From Flavobacterium sp. LC2016-01 (GTDB taxonomy: Bacteria; Bacteroidota; Bacteroidia; Flavobacteriales; Flavobacteriaceae), in contig NZ_WMIC01000010.1 of assembly GCF_009711135.1 (NCBI RefSeq), positions 1-64,000 on the forward strand: a DNA stretch of 64,000 nucleotides, written 5' to 3'. The notes below the pieces were generated by a model, which was not told the origin of the DNA, did no database searches, and was given only the letters and a program-made list of their open reading frames with translations. Each line of letters begins with the position of its first letter. The stretch's first letter is position 1. This document shows, piece after piece, positions 18,672 to 28,826 of this stretch. Made by a program: the position numbers and the translations under genes.

Positions 18672-19144
18672 TTAAATTTCACCTAATAAATATTTGAAGA
18701 AGCTAAATCGAAAGATTTAGCTTCTTTGTTTTTAGACTATTTGTGACCAAATATCTTTTTTATAAGTGTGATAGTTACACAGTGTTATTGTTTGAAAAGA
18801 GTTATTTCTGCCTTTTTTAATGATTTCTATTTTATTTATAATCGAGCGATCAAATAATCATTTCTCTTTTTAAAACAAATCTGATTTTACACCCTTTTTT
18901 GCATTGATTTTATTTCGTTTGAATATTATGTAATTTTTCCTGCTTTTTTTTATTAATGCCATTTTTTTAAGGTAAAAATGGTGCTGAATTGCCTTCGCAA
19001 GACTATAGTATCCCCAAAAATGTATTTTATTACCCCTCCTCAGAACCATTATTATCCAATTTTGCACAGTAGATCACAAATCGATTCCACCTTAGTCGAG
19101 TGATTGACACTAACTAATTAATTAACCAATAAGTAGAACCAAAA
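18672..19144. other. intergenic region before second SusC
   Basis: 473 bases with a terminator at the left end and an AT-rich leader before the second SusC gene. CAATTTTG near 19051 is only one base from a -7 box. No confident promoter or small gene is seen. Confidence 0.45.
18697..18733 (+). terminator. intrinsic terminator after first SusD gene
   Basis: GAAGCTAAATC and its complement form an 11-bp stem closed by a GAAA tetraloop, followed by TTTGTTTTT. Confidence 0.8.
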
Positions 19145-22100
19145 ATGACAAATTTTATTAGGATTAAAAATGGTCCTGATTGTGTATCGGTATTTAGTTT
19201 GAAAAAGAAAATGATAATGCTCTGTGCATTGCTTTCTTTAACTCAGATTGATGGATACGCAATTAGTGCAAAAAGTGCAAAAGAACATGAAAATGTAGAC
19301 TTTCAAAAAAACGTTAAGGGAATAGTAGTTGATGAAAGCGGCATGCCGATGCCAGGAGTTTCAGTTTTAGAAAAAGGAAGTAAAAATGGTACTTCAACAG
19401 ATTTTGACGGAAAATTTACTTTAAAAGTAGATAACGAGAATGCAGTGATAGTTGTATCTTATTTGGGCTATGTAACTACCGAAGTTAGCGTAAAAGGAGA
19501 AGCTTCAATTACTGTAAAAATGAAAAAAGCGACTACTTCATTAGACGAAGTTGTTGTTGTTGGTTACGGTAAAATGAAGAAAAAGGATTTAACAGGAGCA
19601 ATTGTTCAGGTAACGCCTGATAAACTTGCGAATCAAAATCCGCAGACAGTTCAGGACATCTTAAGAGGTACGCCTGGTATTAGAGTAGGATATGATCCTT
19701 CAGCAAAAGGAGGAGGAAACATCCAGATTCGTGGTCAGACTTCTGTGTATACAGGTGCAGATTCAAAAACGGGAGGCCCTCATAATTCACCGCTTATTAT
19801 TTTAGACGGAATGCAGTTTTATGGTGAGTTATCAGAAATCAATCCTGATGATATTCAACAACTTGATATCTTAAAAGATGCTTCGGCAGCATCTGTATAT
19901 GGATCAAGAGCTGCGGCAGGGGTTATTCTTATTTCAACTAAAAAAGGAAAAAGCGGTAAGCCTATCGTTAGTTTTACTACAAACACAACAATTAGCAATA
20001 AAAGTGCTTATCGTGGTGTGTATTCTCCAGAAGGATACTTAAAATATCGTGAAGATTGGGAAACTGCCCAAACTTATGGTGTAAACACAACAACTAAACA
20101 ATACGAAGCATTTATCGCAGGAACAGTTGCAAATGGCAAACCGGGATACTTTTCGAATCCAAATGATTTAGGAAAATGGGGTATTACTGAAGCGCAATGG
20201 TTAGCGTATCAGCCCGCTACTCAAACAGCAGGAAAAAGCAGTAAAGAAGTTTGGGGAACACGTTTAGGATTAAATTTTGATCCTTCGTTAATGGCAAATT
20301 TCCTAGCAGATAAAACGCATGATTGGAGTAATAGTTCTTTTAGAACAGGAATTAATCATGATAACAACTTAAGTGTTTCTGGAGCAAGTGACAAGGTAAA
20401 CTATTATATGTCTTTTGGTTATTTAACTTCAGAGGGAGCTATTGTTGGAAATGATTATAAATCAGCTCGTTCTAATATGAAAGTTGACGCTAAAATTACA
20501 GATTGGCTTGATTTTAGTGCAAACGTTAATTTCCAAGATCGTACAGATGGAGATATTACACCTTCGTTAGGTACAGAGTCTGGACAAAATAATATGATGA
20601 GAACAAGCCCGTATGGAACTTTTATTGATGCAAATGGCAACTATGAGAGACAACCAATGGGGAAAAACGTTTCAGGACAGAATTATAACTATTACTACGA
20701 GCGTCAATTTATTGAGCAGGAGAGAGGATATGTAACATTGAATTCAGTTTTCAATACAAAAGTTACATTACCTTTAGGTATTACATATTCATTTAATATT
20801 GCTCCTCGTTATCAGTTTTATCACCAACGTGATTTCAAGTCAACACAAAATCCGAATTTCCCTGCCGCTACTAATGGAGCAGTTAGGAATAATAATATGA
20901 GATTTGATTATAATTTGAACAATACATTAGCATGGGATTATACGATTGCTGAAAAACATCACATTATTGCCACTTTTGTTCAGGAAGCTGAAGAACGTCG
21001 TTATTGGTCAGATGGAATGGACGCGAATAATATTCAGCCTTCAGATGCTTTAGGGTTCCACAATGTTAATACTGCAACTCTTGCTAATAGCGTGCTTAGA
21101 TCAAATGATACACATGAAACGGCAGATGCTTTGATGGCAAGACTTTTCTATTCATTTGACAACCGTTATATGTTGACAGCGACTGTTCGTCGTGATGGAT
21201 ATTCAGCTTTTGGAGCTTCAGATCCTTATGCAGTTTTCCCTTCTTTTGGAGTTGCATGGAACTTTAAAAATGAAAGTTGGTTCAATTGGGATGCGATGAC
21301 CACAGGAAAATTACGTTTATCATGGGGTAAAAATGGAAACAGATCTCTTGCAGATCCATACATTTCTTTGGCAAACTTAGTAAACACTGGTACAATGGGG
21401 TATTTAGATGCTTCAGGAAAACCGCTTGAGTTGAAGTATTTATCACTTGATCGTATGGCAAATCCAAATTTACAATGGGAAAAAACTACATCAACAAATA
21501 TTGGTCTTGACTTAGGTTTCTTACATGATCGTATCACGGCTACTTTAGACCTTTACAAAACGGCTACTCATGATATGATTATGAGTCAATCGTTGCCTGG
21601 TTTCACTGGATTCTCAGCAATTGCAACCAACCTTGGAGAAGTTCAAAACAAAGGTTTTGAATTAAGTCTTAACACACTTAATATGAAAACACCAAATTTT
21701 GAATGGCGTACTACAGTTGGTATATCTTATAACGAAAATAAAATTGTGTCATTATATGGCAATATGGTAGATATTAAAGATGCTGCTGGTAATGTTATTG
21801 GAAAAAAAGAAGGTGATGATTCGACTAATGGATGGTTTATAGGTAGACCAATTACTCAAATTTGGGATTATAAAGTAACTGGAATTTGGCAAAAAGATGA
21901 ATGGAAAGAAGCTCAAAGATATGGACAGCGTCCTGGAGATCCAAAAGTTCAAAACAGCTATACAGCAGATGACGTTGATGCAGTAGATGCAGATGGTGTT
22001 GCTTACAAAAAAGCAGTTTACAATGAAAAAGATAAGCAGTTTATTGGGAATTCAAATCCTCCAGTACAGTGGACGTTGCGTAATGACTTTAAGATTTATA

Positions 22101-22531
22101 AAAATTGGGACTTAGGTATCAGTATGTATTCATATGTTGGAGGAAAATCACTTAGTTCAATTTATATGAACACTTTCAACGACAGTAGTTTGTACAAATT
22201 CAACTTCAATCCATATGTAAATCCGTATTGGACACTTGACAATCCAACAAATGAATGGGCTCGTCTTGATGCTAAAGGACCTGCTGGAACTCCAGCTGCC
22301 CCAGGAAGATTGTATGATCGCAGTTTTGTTCGTTTAGATAACATTTCTATAGCGTATACACTTCCTAGAGATCTTTTAGATCGCGCGCATATTAAAAATA
22401 TTAAAATTTATGCTTCTGTTCAAAATGCCGCAACATGGTCTGCTTCTAAAGAATGGAAATATTTTGGAGATCCAGAAACAGGAGGATTGGCTACAAGACA
22501 GTTTAATTTAGGTTTTAATTTCCAACTTTAA
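19145..22531 (+). CDS. SusC/RagA-family TonB-linked outer-membrane protein
   Basis: 1128 residues. The signal sequence is preceded by about 20 residues, so translation may begin at a later Met such as the MIMLCALL segment. A CarboxypepD_reg-like domain (about 58-135, GIVVDESGMPMPGVSVLEKGS) is followed by the plug (VVVGYGKMKKKDLTGAI, ILKDASAASVYGSRAAAGVI) and a barrel ending LGFNFQL. It has no STN domain. It is paired with the SusD encoded 13 bases downstream, and differs enough from the first SusC that it is unlikely to be a recent duplicate. Confidence 0.92.
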   Translation: MTNFIRIKNGPDCVSVFSLKKKMIMLCALLSLTQIDGYAISAKSAKEHENVDFQKNVKGIVVDESGMPMPGVSVLEKGSKNGTSTDFDGKFTLKVDNENAVIVVSYLGYVTTEVSVKGEASITVKMKKATTSLDEVVVVGYGKMKKKDLTGAIVQVTPDKLANQNPQTVQDILRGTPGIRVGYDPSAKGGGNIQIRGQTSVYTGADSKTGGPHNSPLIILDGMQFYGELSEINPDDIQQLDILKDASAASVYGSRAAAGVILISTKKGKSGKPIVSFTTNTTISNKSAYRGVYSPEGYLKYREDWETAQTYGVNTTTKQYEAFIAGTVANGKPGYFSNPNDLGKWGITEAQWLAYQPATQTAGKSSKEVWGTRLGLNFDPSLMANFLADKTHDWSNSSFRTGINHDNNLSVSGASDKVNYYMSFGYLTSEGAIVGNDYKSARSNMKVDAKITDWLDFSANVNFQDRTDGDITPSLGTESGQNNMMRTSPYGTFIDANGNYERQPMGKNVSGQNYNYYYERQFIEQERGYVTLNSVFNTKVTLPLGITYSFNIAPRYQFYHQRDFKSTQNPNFPAATNGAVRNNNMRFDYNLNNTLAWDYTIAEKHHIIATFVQEAEERRYWSDGMDANNIQPSDALGFHNVNTATLANSVLRSNDTHETADALMARLFYSFDNRYMLTATVRRDGYSAFGASDPYAVFPSFGVAWNFKNESWFNWDAMTTGKLRLSWGKNGNRSLADPYISLANLVNTGTMGYLDASGKPLELKYLSLDRMANPNLQWEKTTSTNIGLDLGFLHDRITATLDLYKTATHDMIMSQSLPGFTGFSAIATNLGEVQNKGFELSLNTLNMKTPNFEWRTTVGISYNENKIVSLYGNMVDIKDAAGNVIGKKEGDDSTNGWFIGRPITQIWDYKVTGIWQKDEWKEAQRYGQRPGDPKVQNSYTADDVDAVDADGVAYKKAVYNEKDKQFIGNSNPPVQWTLRNDFKIYKNWDLGISMYSYVGGKSLSSIYMNTFNDSSLYKFNFNPYVNPYWTLDNPTNEWARLDAKGPAGTPAAPGRLYDRSFVRLDNISIAYTLPRDLLDRAHIKNIKIYASVQNAATWSASKEWKYFGDPETGGLATRQFNLGFNFQL

Positions 22532-22544
22532 AAATTATTCAACA

Positions 22545-24557
22545 ATGAAAAAATATATAAATAATAAAATTTCAAGACTGGTGCCTTTTGTACTATTGGC
22601 TGTATTGTCCAGTTCTTGTTCAAAGGATTATCTCGACTCAGATCCGCTTTCGTTTTATGACCCAGAAACTACTTTTACTACAGAAGCTGGTTTGCAGGCA
22701 ACCTTAGCATTGTGCGACAAACAGTTGCGTAATAATTATATTCATTTCGGCTTTTCGGGTGTTAGCGTGCCTATTGGTACGGAGTATCTTTTCTCTGATA
22801 TGGCACAATATGGAAAAACGGATACAGGGAGTAATATTGCTGATTATGCTGCAACTATAGTTCCTTCTGCTGGTTTAGATGTATATAGAAGAGATGCTGC
22901 TGGTGAATCGATTTATCTTGGATTCCTTTGGACTGAAGCTTATACGGGTATTAAAAATGCTAATACTGTATTATCTTATATTGGTAATGTAAAAAGTTTA
23001 TCCGAGGAAGTTAAAAATAAATATATTGGTCAGGCTTATTTTCACAGAGCATACCGTTACCTTAATTTAGTTTATGAATTTGGAGATATTCCATTGATCA
23101 CTAAAATCCTGGCGGTACCAAAACAGAGTTATTATTCTACTAAAAAGGAAGCGATCATAGAAATGATCACGGCTGATATGGAGAAAGCTGTACAATATGT
23201 ACCAGAACAATCAAAAATAGGATATGTAGGTATGGTGAGCAAAGGTGCTTGTCGTCAATTGCTAATTAAATGTTACTTAGCATCTGGAAGATTTGCTGAT
23301 GCTGAAGCACAAGCTAATCTTTTGATTAATGGATCAGGTTATTCTTTGGTACAAGGCACTTTAGGAATTTTTGATCCAGGAGGAAATCCTACAGCATGGC
23401 CTATTACTAGAAATGTGATTTGGGATTTACACAGACCAGAAAACAAAGTGATATCTGCTAATACTGAAGCTATATTAGTTGCACCAAATGGAGGAGCACA
23501 ATCATTTTTAGCATTTGCTTCAATGAGAATTTTTGGGCCTAACTGGAATGATGCTAACTTAATTACTCCTGATGGTAAAACAGCAGCACCGCGTTTCCCA
23601 TTGACTGACAAAACGAATTATAATGCAAAATATGATTATCAAAGAGCAATAGGACGTGGTATTGGTACGATCAGTGCTTCTTATTATTCACAGCATCCTA
23701 TGTGGGTTGTGAATGGCGTTGAGGATAAAGTGGATCTTAGACATAACAGCACAGTTGGTAACTGGGTGAATATGGAAGATCTTAAATACGCTCCTGGAGC
23801 AGGTGGAAGTGCTGTTTGGGCTGGACAAAATTTCAGAATGAAAGATGCAGCTGGAAAACTGTTAGCACAAGATTCTATTCGTGACTGGTATGATTTTCCA
23901 AATTACAAAATCTTTTATCATGATGTTGTAGCCGAAGCTAATCCAGCAGCAAATGATTTTCAAGGAGCTACTGCAGGCGCAAGTGCACATTTGTATATCT
24001 ATCGTTTAGCTGAAACGTATTTATTGCGTGCAGAAGCTCGTTTTTACCAAGGTAATGCTACTGGTGCAGCACAAGATGTGAATGTTGTGAGAGCAAGAGC
24101 AAAAGCATCGCAAATGTACACTACAGTAACGATTGGTGATATTTGTGCAGAAAGAGGAAGAGAACTTTACATGGAAGAATGGAGAAATGTGGAGTTAAAA
24201 CGTATTTCGCACTGTTTGGCTATGAGTGGAAAACCAGATGAATGGGGTAATACTTACAGCAAAACCAATTGGGATAAACAATCTGGGAAAGATGCAACTG
24301 GAGGAAGTTATTGGTGGCAGCGTATTGTTCACTACACGCTTTACAACAAATATCCAAATGGTATTGCTCTTAAACCAGGCGTAAAGTTTTATACGATGGA
24401 CAAACGTAATAATTACTGGCCAATTCCTTTTAAACTTGCTATTGAGCCTAACATCAAAGGTCAATTAAGTCAGAACTATGGTTATGATGGTTACAATGAA
24501 GCTGTTAAAGTTTGGGATAAATGGCAGGATGCTGTTGATGATGAAAGTAAAATCTAA
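22545..24557 (+). CDS. RagB/SusD-family nutrient-binding lipoprotein
   Basis: 670 residues with a lipobox ending at C25 (VLSSSC) followed by SKDYLDSDP, typical of classical SusD/RagB proteins. The C-terminal SusD domain includes YRLAETYLLRAEA and RGRELYMEEWRNVELKR. At 670 residues it is longer than the usual 480-600, with inserted loops in the middle. It is the partner of the SusC 13 bases upstream. The two SusD proteins of this locus belong to different subfamilies. Confidence 0.92.
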   Translation: MKKYINNKISRLVPFVLLAVLSSSCSKDYLDSDPLSFYDPETTFTTEAGLQATLALCDKQLRNNYIHFGFSGVSVPIGTEYLFSDMAQYGKTDTGSNIADYAATIVPSAGLDVYRRDAAGESIYLGFLWTEAYTGIKNANTVLSYIGNVKSLSEEVKNKYIGQAYFHRAYRYLNLVYEFGDIPLITKILAVPKQSYYSTKKEAIIEMITADMEKAVQYVPEQSKIGYVGMVSKGACRQLLIKCYLASGRFADAEAQANLLINGSGYSLVQGTLGIFDPGGNPTAWPITRNVIWDLHRPENKVISANTEAILVAPNGGAQSFLAFASMRIFGPNWNDANLITPDGKTAAPRFPLTDKTNYNAKYDYQRAIGRGIGTISASYYSQHPMWVVNGVEDKVDLRHNSTVGNWVNMEDLKYAPGAGGSAVWAGQNFRMKDAAGKLLAQDSIRDWYDFPNYKIFYHDVVAEANPAANDFQGATAGASAHLYIYRLAETYLLRAEARFYQGNATGAAQDVNVVRARAKASQMYTTVTIGDICAERGRELYMEEWRNVELKRISHCLAMSGKPDEWGNTYSKTNWDKQSGKDATGGSYWWQRIVHYTLYNKYPNGIALKPGVKFYTMDKRNNYWPIPFKLAIEPNIKGQLSQNYGYDGYNEAVKVWDKWQDAVDDESKI

Positions 24558-24927
24558 TTTTTTTCTCAAATTTAATTTTGCGAGATAAAATAAAAAAATA
24601 GCTTGATGCCCCCAAAGAAAGCTAAAACAAGAAACGAGTTAATTTATATAATTAACTCGTTTTTTTTTTGCATTATACAATGTTTTGTTTCTTAGTATTA
24701 GATCGAAATAATTAGTTTTAAGCACCATGAAATGATTATGTAAAAAAGAAAAAATTAGATTGGATATATCTAATAAGATTATTTACAATTCTGATAAACC
24801 TTATGATGAACAGTTTTCTAATTTAGAACCTACAAAAAGAATTGGAATAAAAGGATAAATACTTTCTATAAAAGTTTGCAGACGCACTGAATAATGATGC
24901 GTATATTTGAGATTGTAAATAAAAATA
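24558..24927. other. intergenic region with terminator and possible gene remnant
   Basis: 370 bases. After the terminator there is a coding-like stretch at about 24740-24858 that lacks a start codon. It reads KIRLDISNKIIYNSDKPYDE and continues to a stop, preceded by an in-frame stop. It may be the degraded end of a lost gene; support is weak. Confidence 0.35.
24632..24669 (+). terminator. intrinsic terminator after second SusD gene
   Basis: AAACGAGTTAAT pairs with ATTAACTCGTTT across a short AT loop and is followed by a run of nine T. Confidence 0.8.
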
Positions 24928-25959
24928 ATGCAATCTATGAAAAAAATAGGATTTTTATCATTTGGGCATTGGGCAAATCATCCTTCTTATAAAGCTCGTA
25001 CAGCAAGCGATACACTTCTTCAGTCTATTGATTTAGCTGTTGCTGCAGAGGAAATAGGTATAGATGGGGCTTATTTCAGAGTACATCATTTTGCAAAACA
25101 GCTGGCGTCACCTTTTCCTTTACTTTCGGCCATTGGTGCTAAAACGAGTAAAATTGAAATTGGGACTGGTGTGATTGATATGCGATATGAAAACCCTCTG
25201 TATATGGTAGAAGATGCCGGTGCAGCTGACTTAATTTCAGAAGGCCGATTACAATTAGGCATTAGCAGAGGATCTCCAGAACAGGTTATTGACGGCTGGC
25301 GCGCTTTCGGATATGAGCCTTTAGAAGGAGAAACAGATGCTGATATGGGGCGTAAAAAAGCTTTAGAATTTTTGGAGAGGCTTAATGGAGAAGGATTTGC
25401 TGAACCAAACCCATTTCCGATGTTTCCAAATCCGCCTGGTTTATTGCCACTTGAACCTTATTCAGAAGGGTTACGAGAGAGGATTTGGTGGGGCGCTGCA
25501 TCTAATGCTACTGCAATTTGGGCTGCGGAAAACGGTATGCATCTGCAAAGTTCTACCTTAAAGTATGATGAAAACGGAAAACCTTTCCATATTCAACAAG
25601 CAGAACAAATTAGACTATATAAGGAAGCTTGGAAAAAAGCTGGACATGAGCGCGAACCTAGAGTTTCGGTTAGCCGTTCCATTTTTGCACTGATGACAGA
25701 TCAGGACAAATTTTACTTTGGTGATCAAGGTAAAGGTTCTGATAGTTTTGGTAATATTGAAAGTGATAAACGAGCAATCTTCGGAAAAAGTTATGCCGCT
25801 GAACCCGAAAAGCTTATTAAACAGTTAGCAGAGGATGAAGCAATTCAAGAAGCTGATACATTGTTGCTTACAATACCTAACACATTAGGTGTTGATTATA
25901 ATGTGCATATACTTTCTTCTATATTAAAATACATTGCCCCTGAGTTAGGATGGCGCTAA
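24928..25959 (+). CDS. LLM-class flavin-dependent oxidoreductase (luciferase-like)
   Basis: 343 residues forming a luciferase-like TIM barrel. It begins KKIGFLSFGHWANHP and includes IDGAYFRVHHFA, the KIEIGTGVIDMRYENPLYMVED region and SEGRLQLGISRGSPEQ, all typical of FMN-dependent alkanal-monooxygenase-like proteins. It is cytoplasmic, with no signal. It stands alone between a terminator upstream and one at 25986-26011, so it is probably monocistronic. The substrate is unknown. Confidence 0.88.
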   Translation: MQSMKKIGFLSFGHWANHPSYKARTASDTLLQSIDLAVAAEEIGIDGAYFRVHHFAKQLASPFPLLSAIGAKTSKIEIGTGVIDMRYENPLYMVEDAGAADLISEGRLQLGISRGSPEQVIDGWRAFGYEPLEGETDADMGRKKALEFLERLNGEGFAEPNPFPMFPNPPGLLPLEPYSEGLRERIWWGAASNATAIWAAENGMHLQSSTLKYDENGKPFHIQQAEQIRLYKEAWKKAGHEREPRVSVSRSIFALMTDQDKFYFGDQGKGSDSFGNIESDKRAIFGKSYAAEPEKLIKQLAEDEAIQEADTLLLTIPNTLGVDYNVHILSSILKYIAPELGWR

Positions 25960-26419
25960 TTTTTTTTTTTTAATTAAATACAATGAAACTACCTTTTTAG
26001 GTAGTTTTTTATTACTGACAAGAATGGCTGCAAAAAAATCTGGTTCAAAGCAATTTGTTTTAGAAGTGAGATTAGTAAAAATGATTACATCTGACAACAC
26101 TAAAGAGCTTGGACATTTTGTAAAATTGAAGAATTGATGAAAAACTTCAGTCTTTTTGATGAGGTAATTAGTATAAATAATGAATCGAGCCTTATAGACT
26201 TTCTCAATTTTCTCAATTTCGCAAAAGAATATATATGATAATTATATTAAATTTTTAGTAATTATAATTAAAACCTTCGCCTAAAAGTTTAAAAATTGCT
26301 TTATTGCTAATACTGAGTCAATGACTGTTATTTTGTGTTTTTAAGCCTGCATTGTATTTAAAAATAGTATTACTTTTAGAGAACCCAAACTGTAGTAATA
26401 ATGAATTAAAAATATTACA
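25960..26419. other. intergenic region with two short overlapping frames
   Basis: 460 bases. After the terminator there are two abutting short frames on the plus strand: 37 codons at 26024-26137 and 33 codons at 26137-26238, with stop and start sharing one base. The first begins MAAKKSGSKQFVLEVRLVKM. They could be micro-ORFs or a broken gene. I recognise neither, so they are not listed as CDS. Confidence 0.35.
25986..26011 (+). terminator. intrinsic terminator
   Basis: AAACTACCT and AGGTAGTTT form a 9-bp stem followed by T-rich sequence, just after the luciferase-like gene. Confidence 0.75.
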
Positions 26420-26668
26420 ATGGAAAAAGCTATTAAACTAAAAATCCGCAAAGATGTAAGCGGAAGGCAGCAATTCGATATAATTAAATTAAAAGGAAGT
26501 TTAATATCTAAAGGTTATACTGAAATAATTCATATTCTTGATCAGGACGATGAGTTTCATATAAACTCTTTTGCAACTCGAGATGAAATAAAAAATGAAG
26601 TTCAGGATTATATATCATCATTTATCAGTAAAGAGAATTTGGCAGATACAGTAAGCTTTGTAAAGTAA
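26420..26668 (+). CDS. hypothetical small protein
   Basis: 82 residues, MEKAIKLKIRKDVSG at the N-terminus, charged and without signal or membrane segments. The pattern beta-beta-alpha-beta with an EVQDYISSFI helix suggests a compact cytoplasmic domain. I do not recognise it. It is followed by a strong bidirectional terminator and has its own upstream gap, so it is probably transcribed alone. Confidence 0.55.
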   Translation: MEKAIKLKIRKDVSGRQQFDIIKLKGSLISKGYTEIIHILDQDDEFHINSFATRDEIKNEVQDYISSFISKENLADTVSFVK

Positions 26669-26740
26669 TGAATTGTATTATTTCCAGAATCACCATTATC
26701 AGTTAGATACTTCTTTTCCTTTGACTTTCTTATGTCACTA

Positions 26741-26790
26741 AAACAAATAAACCACCCTGATTTAAAATCAGGGTGGTTTATTTGTTTTTA
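26741..26790. terminator. bidirectional intrinsic terminator
   Basis: A 19-bp perfect stem (AAATAAACCACCCTGATTT and complement) with a one-base loop and flanking A and T runs separates the small plus-strand gene from the convergent porin gene. Confidence 0.88.
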
Positions 26791-26801
26791 CGTCTATTAT
26801 G

Positions 26802-28013
26802 TTATAATACTAGTAATGGAGCAATGAACCCGACAGCCAAAAGACCTGTTGTATAGTCTTTTACACCAAAAGCCGATTCGGCATAACTGGTATAATTGTA
26901 TTTCCTTGCAGTATAAGCCAGATAGAATTTTAGATTTAAGTCTTTAAAAGGCATATATTGTACAGTTGGTATTAATCCCCAGCTGGTAGATAATTTATTA
27001 TTTGCATTTGGGTCAGGATTGTCTTTCCAGGAATGGTTGCTGTTCATTACTGTTAATAACAAATTAATTTTAGGTGTTACTAAGTATTCTGCTCTTACCC
27101 AGTTTTCAAGATAAACAACTTTCTGTGCGGCATAAGGATATTGACTGCTTATGATGCTGGATACAATCCCTAAACGGTCTAGGCCTTCGTCACGATATTG
27201 AAAATCATAATAAACCACTAATTTGTTTGCCGTAAATTTATTTCCCAGCGCAATGTAGTTCATATGTGCGCCTTGAGCTTCATTAAAAAAACTGTAGCTG
27301 TAAGTCGTTTCAAATTTTCCTCCAAAAAATTTCCCTCGCCAGTTTGCTACTGCAGCCAAAGGAAATTCTGAAGGGTTAATATCTGGAGGAGCACTTGCTC
27401 CATATTGTTCCTCATAAGTTTTGGTTCGTGAATTCAGGACCTGAAACGAAAAGGAATGATTTCCGTTTTCTAAAGTATGCGATACTCCGGCACCGACTAA
27501 GAAGTTGTCGGCATATTCGATAACATCGTTATAAGTTAAGATGTCGATAGGGTTAAAATCAAATTCGTATCCGCCCCAGTCTGCGCAGAGTTTTCCAAAA
27601 GAAATATTGGTTCTTTTTGATAAATCAATTCGTAAAAATGCAAGATCAACTGCGCGGCTGATATTATCAAGATTTCCTGGAACAGGCTCGCGGGTGTAAC
27701 GGTTACGAAATCTGAAATACACTTTATCATGAATCTTTCCTTTGATCTCAAATCGAAGCTGATCAACGTTAAAATGCGATATATCGTGATTTCCATCAGT
27801 AAAGTAACTGTTGTATGCCATTCTGGAATTAAAAATCACATCAATATCTCGTAAAAGTGATTGTTTTGAGATAGGAATGATTGGTGCAATGGAATCAGAA
27901 AGATGGTTTCCTTCATTGGTCTGTTTTTCCATGGTATCGGTTTGTCCAGATGCTATAACTGGAAAAATCAATATCATCAGGTACAAATGCAATTTTTTCA
28001 TAATTTTTTTCAT
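26802..28013 (-). CDS. outer-membrane porin, OprO/OprP (phosphate-selective porin) type
   Basis: 403 residues with a signal peptide (about 1-23, ending VIASGQ). The mature part is rich in amphipathic strands, with segments such as NVDQLRFEIKGKIHDKVYFRFRN and FGKLCADWGGYEFDFNPIDI that resemble Bacteroidota porins of the phosphate-selective O/P family. It ends in hydrophobic residues rather than a canonical terminal Phe. The specificity for phosphate is not established by sequence. It is monocistronic, with a terminator on its 3' side. Confidence 0.75.
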   Translation of the reverse strand: MKKIMKKLHLYLMILIFPVIASGQTDTMEKQTNEGNHLSDSIAPIIPISKQSLLRDIDVIFNSRMAYNSYFTDGNHDISHFNVDQLRFEIKGKIHDKVYFRFRNRYTREPVPGNLDNISRAVDLAFLRIDLSKRTNISFGKLCADWGGYEFDFNPIDILTYNDVIEYADNFLVGAGVSHTLENGNHSFSFQVLNSRTKTYEEQYGASAPPDINPSEFPLAAVANWRGKFFGGKFETTYSYSFFNEAQGAHMNYIALGNKFTANKLVVYYDFQYRDEGLDRLGIVSSIISSQYPYAAQKVVYLENWVRAEYLVTPKINLLLTVMNSNHSWKDNPDPNANNKLSTSWGLIPTVQYMPFKDLNLKFYLAYTARKYNYTSYAESAFGVKDYTTGLLAVGFIAPLLVL

Positions 28014-28826
28014 GGTTACATTTTTTGATTAAAACTAGTGTGATTTTATCTTGAGGGTTCATGCTGAAAATTTATTTAAAGGTTTGTATATATTGGGTTT
28101 ATTAGATTTTTTGTTGAATAGATTTCATCCCAATTCTCGGGAATATTGAGTTTTCTTTTTCTTATAACACACTATTACGTATGGATTTTTAGATCTGACA
28201 AACCAACTGAAATTGTCCTAAAAGGATAGCTTATAAAATTGAATTTTAGGGTATAGGAAATTAGTCCACATATTGAGGATATAGAGGTAATGCTGCATTG
28301 ATTACTCAGAAATGTATAAATGCAATTTGTTGTAAATGAGTTTTTTAAGTAACTAAGTCTAAGCTGAACGATGCCGAATTGATTTGAGAAGCTATAACCA
28401 AAGAAAATGTCTCTGAAAGTGTAAATTATAATTCTAATAATTTCAAAGCATACTGATGAATATCTTAAAGCATAAGAAAGAAAGACAGATTGACTGGAAT
28501 GCCTGCGAAGTATAGTTACAACCATAATATTAAGTTTAAAGAAACAGAATAATTACCGAGATGCTATTAACTAAGAAAAAGAAAAATTTGAATTTGAGGC
28601 ATTAAAAATTATTACTGATAAAAGTACTACTTTTTTTAATAAATTACTTATAAAATGAAATATAATTTACGGTGTAATAGATAGTTAGGTTTTTTGTGTT
28701 TATTTGCAGAAGTTTGTTAACTGCAAAAAAAAGTACCTAAATTATTCATTTAAGTACTAAAGGAATTGTAAGTCTAAAACCATTAAAAAAGAAAGTGTAC
28801 TTGATTTAATATATTAGAGGTAAAAC
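28014..28826. other. long AT-rich intergenic region
   Basis: 813 bases. No gene is supported. A 116-codon open frame on the minus strand (28175-28525) has a composition typical of the complement of AT-rich DNA. The plus strand shows coding-like words broken by many stops, for example LTGMPAKYSYNHN near 28495, so a decayed gene is possible but unproven. Confidence 0.4.

Noticed and set aside
28175..28525. 116-codon minus-strand frame in the 28 kb gap
   Set aside because: Composition typical of an antisense frame and no recognisable domain; the opposite strand is broken by stops.
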